A DNA stretch of 64,000 nucleotides from Caulobacter sp. S45 (GTDB lineage: Bacteria; Pseudomonadota; Alphaproteobacteria; Caulobacterales; Caulobacteraceae). The DNA lies in NCBI RefSeq assembly GCF_009765965.1, contig NZ_LMUL01000014.1:124001-188000 (forward strand). The letters are read 5' to 3'. Both the position numbers and the translations under genes were made by a program. The notes below the pieces were generated by a model. It was not told where the DNA came from and made no database searches. It saw only the letters and a list, made by a program, of their open reading frames with translations. Positions within the stretch are counted from its first letter, which is position 1; each line of letters opens with the position of its first letter. Below are positions 18,738-25,895 of the stretch, piece by piece.

Positions 18738-20102
18738 ATGTCGCCGCCACCCGCCGAATCGTTCGCCCCCACCGCCGACTTCTTCCCGAGTTTTGCGCCT
18801 ACTGCAGGGGCGCGACTGCAGCCCCGCGCTTCCGGTCTGCGCCGCCGGCTGGCGGGGGCGATGGGGCTGCTGGTGGGGCCGGGCGTGCTGGCGATGCTGG
18901 GCGAGAACGACGGGCCCAGCATGCTGTCCTACGCCAGCAGCGGGGCCAGCTACGGCATCGGCTTCTTCCTGCCCTTCATCCTGCTGACCTTCGCCGCCGC
19001 CTATGTGGTGCAGGAGATGGCCATGCGTCTCGGCGCGGTCACCGGGCGCGGCTACGGCGAGCTGGTGTTCCAGCGCTTCGGCCGGTTCTGGGGCTGGGTC
19101 TCGGCCGGCGATCTGGTGCTGACCAACTTCGTCACCCTGATCACCGAGGTGGTCGCCATCCGCCTCGGCATGGGCTTCTTCGGCATCCCGGCCTGGGGGG
19201 CGGTGGTCTGCGCGGTGGCTCTCGTAGCGGCCGGGTCATGGGGCGGTCGCTATTCCCGCTGGGAGCGGCTGAGCGCGGGGCTGGCGGTGTTCAACCTGGT
19301 GTTCGTCGCGGTGGCCGTGCTGGCCAGGCCGTCCACCGCAGACGTGACCCACGCGGTCGCCACCTGGGGGCCGCTGCCCCACGCCGCCCTGTCGGCCTTC
19401 CTACTGATGGTGGTGTCCAACATCGGCGCGACGGTCACGCCCTGGATGCTGTTCTTCCAGCAGAGCGCCTCCGTCGACAAGGGCATGACCGGCTCCGACA
19501 TCCGCAAGGGCCGGATCAACACCGCGCTCGGCGCGGTGCTGGCGGCGATCGCCGGATGCGCCGCCCTGCTGGCGGCAGCGCCTCTGTTCGCCCACCACGT
19601 GGACATGAGCCGCTACGAAGGCGGCGCAGGTTTCGCCCAGGCGCTGCGTCCCTTCATCGGCGCACCCGGGGCCAGCCTGTTCGCGCTCGGCCTGATCGAG
19701 GCGGGCGCTGTGGCCATGCTGACCATCTCGGCCAGCAGCGCCTATGCGGTCGGTGAAGTGGTCAAGGGTGCGGTCTGCAGCTTCAACGCCTCGCCCAAGC
19801 AGGCCCCGCTGTTCCACGCCGTCAACATCGGCATGACCCTGCTCGCCGGACTGGTGGTGATGATCCCCGGCGCGCCCCTGATGTCGATCTCACTGAACGC
19901 CAATCTGCTGGCGACCATCCTGATGCCCTCGGCCCTGGTGTTCCTGCTGATGCTCGGCAACGACCGCCAGATCATGGGCGCGCATGTGAACGGGCGGCTG
20001 ACCAATGTGCTGGGCGTCTCCATCACCGCCCTGACCGCGCTCGCCGGCGGCGCATACGCCGTCGTGGGCTTCCTCGGCGCCATCGGCGTCAAGATCGGCT
20101 GA
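18738..20102 (+). CDS. NRAMP-related divalent metal transporter
   Basis: A 454-residue protein with about eleven membrane segments and the NRAMP fold signature at TM1 (GPGVLAMLGENDGPSML). The canonical TM1 metal motif DPGN is here DGPS (58-61): the aspartate is kept but Asn is Ser. The TM6 motif MPH reads TPW (234-236), so the methionine that selects transition metals and the nearby histidine are both missing. NRAMP relatives without that methionine (NRMT type) can carry Mg. I therefore do not call it a Mn transporter, although the neighbouring bicupin probably needs Mn. The ATG at 18738 has GAGG upstream. A small membrane protein gene follows after 15 bases. Confidence 0.82.
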   Translation: MSPPPAESFAPTADFFPSFAPTAGARLQPRASGLRRRLAGAMGLLVGPGVLAMLGENDGPSMLSYASSGASYGIGFFLPFILLTFAAAYVVQEMAMRLGAVTGRGYGELVFQRFGRFWGWVSAGDLVLTNFVTLITEVVAIRLGMGFFGIPAWGAVVCAVALVAAGSWGGRYSRWERLSAGLAVFNLVFVAVAVLARPSTADVTHAVATWGPLPHAALSAFLLMVVSNIGATVTPWMLFFQQSASVDKGMTGSDIRKGRINTALGAVLAAIAGCAALLAAAPLFAHHVDMSRYEGGAGFAQALRPFIGAPGASLFALGLIEAGAVAMLTISASSAYAVGEVVKGAVCSFNASPKQAPLFHAVNIGMTLLAGLVVMIPGAPLMSISLNANLLATILMPSALVFLLMLGNDRQIMGAHVNGRLTNVLGVSITALTALAGGAYAVVGFLGAIGVKIG

Positions 20103-20117
20103 GCCAAGGAGAAGACC

Positions 20118-20312
20118 ATGCAGGACCGGACCCGTCTCGTTTCCCGCCCCGTCGCCAAGGCCGCCGCCTGGGGCCGCGCCGCGCCAGAGCCCTATTCGCC
20201 GATGCCGTTGAGCCCGGCCGCACGCGCCGGTCTTCTGGGGCTACGCATATTGCTGGGCGTAATCACCGCGATGGCGCTGTTCACCTTCCTGCACAGCATG
20301 CGGGTCGGCTGA
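20118..20312 (+). CDS. Small single-pass membrane protein (64 aa)
   Basis: Not a known family. The start has a strong ribosome site (AAGGAGAAG) six to eight bases before ATG, and it begins 15 bases after the transporter stop. The first 35 residues are basic and Pro/Ala-rich. A single hydrophobic helix follows (RAGLLGLRILLGVITAMALF), with a short HSMRVG tail. Size, position and one helix suggest an accessory or regulatory subunit of the NRAMP-like transporter, by analogy with other transporter small proteins. This is inference only. Confidence 0.7.
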   Translation: MQDRTRLVSRPVAKAAAWGRAAPEPYSPMPLSPAARAGLLGLRILLGVITAMALFTFLHSMRVG

Positions 20313-20315
20313 GCG

Positions 20316-21527
20316 TCAGGCGTACGCCACAGCCCTGTCCAAGATGGGTTCGCCATGCTGCAAGGGCAGGCCGACATAGTTCTCGGCGAATACCTGCTGG
20401 GCGGCGCGCGAGCTTCGCAGATAGTCGAGTTCCGCTGTCTGCAGCCGCTGGTCGATCGGGGTCATCTCCGGAAAGCGGTGGGTGAGGCTGGTGAACCACC
20501 ATGAGAAGCGCTCGGCCTTCCAGACCCGGGCCAGGGCGCGGGTGGAGTAGCCGTCGAGGCCTGCATCCGTCCCCTCCCGATAGCGGGCGATCAGCGCCTC
20601 GGACAGGAACTTCACATCGGAGACGGCCAGGTTCATGCCCTTGGCGCCGGTGGGCGGCACGATGTGGGCGGCGTCGCCAGCCAGGAACAGGCGACCCCAG
20701 CGCATGGGCTCGGCCACGAAGCTGCGCAGCGGGGCCACGCTCTTGTCGAACGAAGGGGCGCGGACGAGGCGCGATCCCGCGTCGCCGAGGCGAAGCTGCA
20801 TCTCGTCCCAGAACCGCGCGTCCGGCCAATCCTCGATCCCCTCGTCGGCCGGGACCTGCACATAGTAGCGGCTACGGGTCGGCGAGCGCATGCTGGCCAG
20901 GGCGAAGCCTCGCGCGTGATTGCAGTAGATCAGCTCGTCGTCGCAGGGCGGCGCATCGGTGAGGATGCCCAGCCAACCGAAGGGATAGACCTTCTCGTAG
21001 ATTTTCAGCACATCGGCCGGGATCGAAGCGCGGCTGACCCCGTGATAGCCGTCGCAACCGACGACATAGTCGCAATCCAATCGTCGTTCGACGCCGTGCT
21101 CGCGCCAGGTCGTGTAAGGCCGCTCGCCATCCAGGTCGTGCAGGGCGACGGCCTCGGCGTCGAACACGATGGGGACATCGCGGGCCTGGGCGGCGTCGAA
21201 CAGGTCCTTCATCACCTCGGACTGGCCGTAGACGGTGACTGAGCGGCCGCCGGTCAGCTCGGGGAAGCCGATCCGGAACATGGCGCCGTCGCTGACGATG
21301 TTGACGCCGTGATGGACCAGCCCTTCGCGCTTCAGCCGCGCATCGACGCCGAGCTCGGTCATCAGGTCCACAGCGACCTGCTCGACCACGCCGGCGCGCA
21401 CGCGGCTTTCGACATAATGGCGATCCCGCCGTTCCAGGACGACGGCGGCCACGCCCGCGCGATGCAGCAGATGGGCCAGGAACATACCCGCCGGGCCCGC
21501 GCCGATAATCGCCACCTGGGTCCGCAT
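20316..21527 (-). CDS. pobA: 4-hydroxybenzoate 3-monooxygenase
   Basis: FAD/NADPH flavoprotein that hydroxylates 4-hydroxybenzoate to protocatechuate, feeding the pca operon 10 kb away. The 403-residue protein has the FAD-binding GAGPAGM at residue 9, ESRVRAGVVEQ (typical of PobA), the CDGYHGVSR segment (DG motif), RYYVQVP in the substrate domain, and the second FAD motif GDAAHIVPPTGAKGMNLA near residue 285. Length matches characterised enzymes. The gene is divergent from an AraC-type regulator, the common arrangement for pobA/pobR. Its 3' end is nearly adjacent (3 bases) to the small membrane protein gene on the other strand. Confidence 0.97.
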   Translation of the reverse strand: MRTQVAIIGAGPAGMFLAHLLHRAGVAAVVLERRDRHYVESRVRAGVVEQVAVDLMTELGVDARLKREGLVHHGVNIVSDGAMFRIGFPELTGGRSVTVYGQSEVMKDLFDAAQARDVPIVFDAEAVALHDLDGERPYTTWREHGVERRLDCDYVVGCDGYHGVSRASIPADVLKIYEKVYPFGWLGILTDAPPCDDELIYCNHARGFALASMRSPTRSRYYVQVPADEGIEDWPDARFWDEMQLRLGDAGSRLVRAPSFDKSVAPLRSFVAEPMRWGRLFLAGDAAHIVPPTGAKGMNLAVSDVKFLSEALIARYREGTDAGLDGYSTRALARVWKAERFSWWFTSLTHRFPEMTPIDQRLQTAELDYLRSSRAAQQVFAENYVGLPLQHGEPILDRAVAYA

Positions 21528-21601
21528 CGTTTTCCCGCCTATTTTCTTTGAGGCTCATCCTTTCGACGGGCGTGGACCATGGATACGCACGACAAAGGCT
21601 T

Positions 21602-21618
21602 GGACTTTTCGCAAGTCC
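21602..21618. promoter_or_regulatory. Inverted repeat in the pobA/pobR intergenic region
   Basis: GGACTT (21602-21607) and AAGTCC (21613-21618) separated by TTCGC. It lies 17 bases before the regulator start and within the 107-base divergent region, so it may be the operator through which the regulator controls pobA and itself. Confidence 0.4.
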
Positions 21619-21634
21619 GGCCCATCCTTTCGCC

Positions 21635-22510
21635 ATGCCCCAATCGGTGGTCCCGAGCTTCTTCCTCTATGGCGAGCCGCCGCGACAGGTGGAGCCGCGC
21701 TTCGTGCACCTCGAGGCGCTGGACGACCGCAGCCGTCCCAGCGAGTGGACCATCCGCCCGCATGCGCATGCCGAACTGCATCATCTGTTCGTGCTCCACG
21801 GCGGCGGCGGACAGATCGTCGTGGAGGGCTTGGCTAGCGCGTTCGAGACCCCAACCCTGCTGGTTATCCCCGCCGGCTCCATCCACGGCTTCGATTTCGA
21901 ACCCGAGACGGCGGGACAGGTGCTGACCATCGCCACGCCGTTCTTCGACGAGCTCGCCTCACGCGAGCCTGCTTTCACCGACATGTTCGCTCGGGCCGGC
22001 GCGTTCGCCCTTGACGAAGAGATGACGGATTTCGCCGAACTCCTTGGACGAATCCGACGCGAACTGGCCTGGATAGCGCCGGGGCGCAGCACCGCCGTCG
22101 AGGGCGCGGTCCTGGGCGTGCTGGTCGCGACCGTGCGGCGCCTCCAACGCGAGGCCCAGCCCCGACCGCCGTCGAGGCCAAACCGCCAGTTGGAGCTGAC
22201 CGCCCGCTTCCGGGCCCTGGTGGAGCGTCATTGGAGCCATCGGCTGTCGATACCGGCCTATGCGGAGCAGCTTGGCGCCTCGGTCCCGAAACTGCGCGCC
22301 GCATGCCTGGCCGCGACGGGAGAGGGGCCGCTGGCCCTGATCCAGGCGCGGGCGATGCTGGAAGCCAAGCGCCTGCTGATCTATTCCGATCTCAGCGTGT
22401 CCGAAGTGGCCTACGCCACCGGCCATGACGATCCGGCCTATTTCAGCCGTGCCTTCACTCGCTGCGTCGGCCAGCCGCCCAGTACGTTTCGGAGCGAGGC
22501 GCGGAGATAA
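21635..22510 (+). CDS. pobR: AraC family regulator, probable PobR
   Basis: A 291-residue AraC/XylS-type regulator. An N-terminal cupin sensor is visible (WTIRPHAHAELHHLFVLHGGGG, then LLVIPAGSIHGF). The C-terminal double helix-turn-helix spans roughly residues 190-288 (LSIPAYAEQLGASVPKLRAAC and SVSEVAYATGHDDPAYFSRAF). I choose the ATG at 21635; the open frame upstream does not look coding. AraC-type PobR activators divergent from pobA are well known in proteobacteria, and the 4-hydroxybenzoate-responsive assignment rests on that arrangement. Confidence 0.88.
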   Translation: MPQSVVPSFFLYGEPPRQVEPRFVHLEALDDRSRPSEWTIRPHAHAELHHLFVLHGGGGQIVVEGLASAFETPTLLVIPAGSIHGFDFEPETAGQVLTIATPFFDELASREPAFTDMFARAGAFALDEEMTDFAELLGRIRRELAWIAPGRSTAVEGAVLGVLVATVRRLQREAQPRPPSRPNRQLELTARFRALVERHWSHRLSIPAYAEQLGASVPKLRAACLAATGEGPLALIQARAMLEAKRLLIYSDLSVSEVAYATGHDDPAYFSRAFTRCVGQPPSTFRSEARR

Positions 22511-22519
22511 GGGCGGCCC

Positions 22520-22987
22520 CTACCTGGGCGCGTCGTGGGCCGAGACATGGTTCAAGGTGATGATCCAGCGGCCGTCGACCTTGCGGGCGAGATCGGTGAA
22601 CACGCCCTCCAGCGGTTTGTCCTTGCGGCTCATGTGGAAGTGGCTGACCAGCACGGCCGCGTCAGGCGTCAACATCTGCACCGACACGTCGTAGAAACGC
22701 ACCACGCCCCGCTTGGCGGGCGTTCCGTAGTCGCGGACATAGTGGTCCAGCGTCGCCTGCCAGTTCCTCTGAATCACGCCGTTGGAGACGAAGGTAATGT
22801 CCGGGTTCTTGAAGCCCGCCATGTAGCCGCGGAAATCTCCACGGTTCCAGGCGTCCTGCATGGCTTGGACGAGGCGGCGGATCGCGGCGGCGTCGGGCGG
22901 CCTATCGGCGGCTGTGGCGGCCTGGGCGGACAGCCCCAGCGCGACGGAAAGCGCTACGCCGGAGAATATATTCCGTAGCCGGATCAT
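22520..22987 (-). CDS. Exported NTF2-like (SnoaL/DUF4440) protein
   Basis: A 155-residue protein with a Sec signal peptide (RNIFSGVALSVALGLSAQAATAA). The mature part is an NTF2-like cone fold: MQDAWNRGDFRGYMAGF at its start and the closing strand pattern GVFTDLARKVDGRWIITLNHVS. Such proteins are often ligand-binding or ketosteroid-isomerase-like. No catalytic pair can be assigned. It is convergent with pobR and lies downstream of the aldolase/MFS pair on the same strand, separated by a hairpin. Confidence 0.82.
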   Translation of the reverse strand: MIRLRNIFSGVALSVALGLSAQAATAADRPPDAAAIRRLVQAMQDAWNRGDFRGYMAGFKNPDITFVSNGVIQRNWQATLDHYVRDYGTPAKRGVVRFYDVSVQMLTPDAAVLVSHFHMSRKDKPLEGVFTDLARKVDGRWIITLNHVSAHDAPR

Positions 22988-23011
22988 TTGACTGTCCCCA
23001 TCCGCTCACCT

Positions 23012-23045
23012 CTCGGTCCTGACCCTAGTGGGCGGCAGGACCGAG
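23012..23045. repeat. 10-bp inverted repeat downstream of the aldolase gene
   Basis: CTCGGTCCTG (23012-23021) and CAGGACCGAG (23036-23045), perfect arms with a 14-base loop. It lies 25 bases after the aldolase stop on the minus strand and before the NTF2-like gene. It lacks a T run, so it is probably a Rho-assisted end, an mRNA stabiliser or an operator. Confidence 0.45.
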
Positions 23046-23069
23046 CGGGAGTCCAGACATCTATCCAGT

Positions 23070-24089
23070 CTAGGCCGCCAAGGCGGACGAGCGCGCGCCG
23101 CCGACCAGTTCGGCTTCGATAGCGGCGTCGGAGATCAGGGCGATCCCGGCGCCAGCCATCAGGACCTTCAGGGTCAGGATTTCCTCGGGTTTGGGCTTGG
23201 GCATGGGCGAGCGTGCGCGCGGACTGGGGATCAGGCCGCGCAGCCAGGCGGCGATCTTGTAGCGCAGGTGCAGCCGCGAATAGTCCTCGTAGATGTAGTC
23301 GTGCAGCGCACCGAGCCCTCCGAGGGTCCAGATTTCCAGCGCCTTGGCGAAGTCGCCCGAGCGCGCCGCCTCGATGTGGTCGAGCATCGGCTCAAGCGCA
23401 TAGACCCACGATCCCGAAACGCTGCCCTCGAGCACGTCGTGGGCGAGGTATTCGTGGAAGAACCGCCCGCCCGCCGCCATGATCGCCACCGGACGCTCGA
23501 GACTGCGCAGGATCTTCCACATCTTACGCATCCCCTCGTAGCTGTAGATCATCTTCCAGCCGATGATGTTGGGGATCTGCTCGCAGATCAGCTTGGCGGC
23601 GTCGCCGGGGACGCCGATACCCCATTGCGGCGAGGCCGAGGCCACCGGGTGGGCGATGATCGGCAGACCGACCGCATCGTCGATCTCGCGGATCTGGTCC
23701 AGCCAGTATTCCGGGTACTTCGAGGCGTTCCAGGACGTCACCAGGTCCGCGCATCCCGCGGGCGGCATCAGGAACAGCCCGTCCACGCCCAGCGCCTTGG
23801 CTTCGCGCGCGCTTTGGACGGAAGCTTTGGTGGTCAGGTCGAAGATGCCGGTGAACACCGGCATCCTGCCCCCGAGTTCTTCCAGGGCGATTTCGGTAGT
23901 GCGGCGCTTCTCGGCGGCGGTGAGGTAGTAGATCTCGCCGGCCTCGGCGTTGGCGATGAAGCCGCCAACCGCGGCGAAGCGGGGCTGGCCGTAGTAGCGG
24001 ACCTGCTCGCGATAGGCGGCCTCGTCCAGTTCTCCGTCGGCGCCGAAGGGGACGACCGCGGCGGTGTAGAGGCGGTTGGCCAGGTTCAT
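23070..24089 (-). CDS. DapA/DHDPS-superfamily aldolase
   Basis: A 339-residue TIM-barrel class I aldolase or dehydratase. The N-terminus LYTAAVVPFGADGELDEAAYRE is typical of the superfamily. The Schiff-base lysine is in NIIGWKMIYS. It is not a true lysine-pathway DapA: the usual YYNKP tyrosine segment is replaced by LFLMPPAG, and it is longer than DapA. The superfamily includes pyruvate-releasing hydratase-aldolases for aromatic side chains and sugar-acid dehydratases. The ATG at 24089 has GGAG about seven bases upstream. It follows the MFS gene after 11 bases, so the two form an operon. An aromatic- or sugar-acid substrate is inferred. Confidence 0.85.
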   Translation of the reverse strand: MNLANRLYTAAVVPFGADGELDEAAYREQVRYYGQPRFAAVGGFIANAEAGEIYYLTAAEKRRTTEIALEELGGRMPVFTGIFDLTTKASVQSAREAKALGVDGLFLMPPAGCADLVTSWNASKYPEYWLDQIREIDDAVGLPIIAHPVASASPQWGIGVPGDAAKLICEQIPNIIGWKMIYSYEGMRKMWKILRSLERPVAIMAAGGRFFHEYLAHDVLEGSVSGSWVYALEPMLDHIEAARSGDFAKALEIWTLGGLGALHDYIYEDYSRLHLRYKIAAWLRGLIPSPRARSPMPKPKPEEILTLKVLMAGAGIALISDAAIEAELVGGARSSALAA

Positions 24090-24100
24090 CTCGATACTCC

Positions 24101-25474
24101 TTAGGCGGCGATGGGTTCGGGTGGGGAAAGGTCTTCGAGGGTCCGGCCCTTGGTCTCGACCGCGAAGATCAAGGCGACGATCCCGCCGGCCAGGGCCACG
24201 AGCCCGAACAGCAGGAACACTGCGCCCATGCCGGCGCGGGGGATCAACAGGCCCATGACGGAGGGAGCCACGATCGCGGCGATGCGGATCCAGGACGAGC
24301 CGATCCCGCCGCCGAGCGCGCGCAAGTGGGTCGGATAGCACTCGGCCGCATAGACCCCGATGGCGATGCACACCGGATTGACCAGCAGCGCGCCGATGGA
24401 GACCAGCAGCAGGACGCTGGACGGCGCGGTCACGTGGGCCAGGGTGAGGGCGAAGAAGGGCAGGGCGGCCAGCACCAGGCTGACCCCGAACCACAGCCTG
24501 CGCCCGGTCCAGTCGATCAGGAAGGTGACCAGGATCGAGCCGAGCACGCTGCAGGTGGTGGTGATGGCGCCGAAGGTCAGGGCCTGTCGCAGGCCGAGAT
24601 GGTAGATGGTGCGATACAGGGTCGGCATCCAGTTGGTCAGGCCGTAGCCGACATAGTAGGCGCTGAAGAACAGGGCCCAGATCACCAGGGTGCGCCGCAG
24701 GTAGGGTCCCTGGAACAGCTCGATCAGGCGCGGCGGGGCCTGGGCGATGGCCGGGCCGACGGAAACGATCGGGGGCAGGGGACGCGTACCGTTGCGCGAG
24801 ACCTCGGCTTCGATCTTGCGCATCACCCGATCGGCCTCGTCGTGGCGGCCGAGGCTGGCCAGCCAACGTGGCGATTCCGGCAGGAAGGCGCGCAGCGGCA
24901 GGGTGAGGATGGCCGGCGCGACGCCGATCAGGAACATGGCTCGCCAGCCGAAGTCCGGCACGATCCAGCGTCCCGCATAGGCCGCCGCCGCGATCCCGAT
25001 GGAAAACCCAAGCTGGGGCAGCAGGATGAAACGCGCCCGACCCTTGGCCCGAGCGATCTCGTTCATGTAGGCGTGCATCACCGGCACCTCGCCGCCCAGC
25101 CCCAGGCCCTGGATGAAGCGGAAGGCCATCAGCATGAGGTAGCTGGTGGAGAAGGCGCAGGCGCAGCTCATCACCGAGAATATCAGCACCGTGATCAGGG
25201 CCACCGGCACCCGTCCGATCCGCTGGGCCAGATATCCGAAGAACACCGAACCTATGGCCTGGCCGACGTAGCCGACCGAGAACAGCAGCCCCACATCGGC
25301 GGGCTTGAGATGCCACAGCGGCAGGAGCACCGGCATCACCGAGGCGATCGCCAGGGCGTCGAAGGAATCGAAGAAGGCGGCGGCGCTGATAACGCCACGC
25401 ACCCGGGCGTGCCAGGCGCCGACCGGCAGGCGCTCCATCCTGGCTGCGATGTCGCCTGTCGCGTGATGCTCCAC
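24101..25474 (-). CDS. MFS transporter, aromatic acid:H+ symporter-like
   Basis: A 457-residue twelve-helix MFS carrier of the sugar/aromatic-acid porter type. TM1 has the FFDSFDALAIASVMPVL motif related to the AAHS family (D34A/G-type acidic residues). The inter-TM2/3 loop has GYLAQRIGRVPV, and PESPRWL occurs at the end of the first half. The start is GTG at 25474 with GGGAGAG upstream. It precedes the aldolase gene by 11 bases. Uptake of an organic or aromatic acid that the aldolase then cleaves is the simplest reading, not proven. Confidence 0.88.
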   Translation of the reverse strand: MEHHATGDIAARMERLPVGAWHARVRGVISAAAFFDSFDALAIASVMPVLLPLWHLKPADVGLLFSVGYVGQAIGSVFFGYLAQRIGRVPVALITVLIFSVMSCACAFSTSYLMLMAFRFIQGLGLGGEVPVMHAYMNEIARAKGRARFILLPQLGFSIGIAAAAYAGRWIVPDFGWRAMFLIGVAPAILTLPLRAFLPESPRWLASLGRHDEADRVMRKIEAEVSRNGTRPLPPIVSVGPAIAQAPPRLIELFQGPYLRRTLVIWALFFSAYYVGYGLTNWMPTLYRTIYHLGLRQALTFGAITTTCSVLGSILVTFLIDWTGRRLWFGVSLVLAALPFFALTLAHVTAPSSVLLLVSIGALLVNPVCIAIGVYAAECYPTHLRALGGGIGSSWIRIAAIVAPSVMGLLIPRAGMGAVFLLFGLVALAGGIVALIFAVETKGRTLEDLSPPEPIAA

Positions 25475-25528
25475 GACGGCTCTCCCTACCTATCCCCGCT
25501 TATCGCCAAGTACGGCGCGGGATGATCG

Positions 25529-25541
25529 TTAGGTAGACTAA
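25529..25541. promoter_or_regulatory. Inverted repeat upstream of the MFS/aldolase operon
   Basis: TTAG and CTAA around GTAGA, 54 bases upstream of the MFS start, in an AT-richer stretch. The minus-strand core TAGTCTACCTA resembles the GT-N-AC pattern of FCD-type GntR operators. Short, so only a weak candidate. Confidence 0.3.
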
Positions 25542-25586
25542 TAACTTGGAGGCCTAAGCTCTGCAAGCAACCCCGGGGGCGTCCTG

Positions 25587-25820
25587 TCAGGCGGGGGCTT
25601 TACGGCCGGGAAGCCACCTGCGGAGCCAGGGGGGCAATCTGGCCGGAGCCTCGCGTGGGGTGGGGACTGGGGCGATTTCGGCTGCTTCCAGCATGACTGC
25701 GCGTTCCCGCAGTTCGACCGCCTGGGCGAGCAACCGCTCCTTGTCCCGGCCATAGGAGACAATCCCGGCCAAGCGTTCGGCCTCGTCGGCGCGGGCCCTG
25801 CAGCGTTCCGGTGTCGGCAT
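25587..25820 (-). CDS. Small helical protein (77 aa), hypothetical
   Basis: Function unknown. The first 50 residues form a charged helical segment (RCRARADEAERLAGI, then DKERLLAQAVELRERAVMLE), a pattern common in short alphaproteobacterial proteins of unknown role. The tail is Pro/Arg-rich (PPWLRRWLPGRK). The ATG has GGGGAAG upstream at good spacing. It lies between the MFS promoter and the NodT gene on the same strand. Confidence 0.6.
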   Translation of the reverse strand: MPTPERCRARADEAERLAGIVSYGRDKERLLAQAVELRERAVMLEAAEIAPVPTPREAPARLPPWLRRWLPGRKAPA

Positions 25821-25895
25821 CGGTTACTTCCCCGATCTAGCAACTCGCGAACGCCCGGATTGATGCAGGCGCGGCGATAAAAAGAAATCAGGTGG

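Noticed and set aside
18738-20102. Calling the transporter MntH
   Set aside because: The metal-site residues DPGN and MPH are not conserved, so a Mn-specific name is unsafe.
23070-25316. A 748-residue minus-strand frame that seems to fuse the aldolase to an upstream extension
   Set aside because: The extension is the out-of-frame shadow of the MFS gene; the real aldolase starts at 24089 with a good ribosome site.
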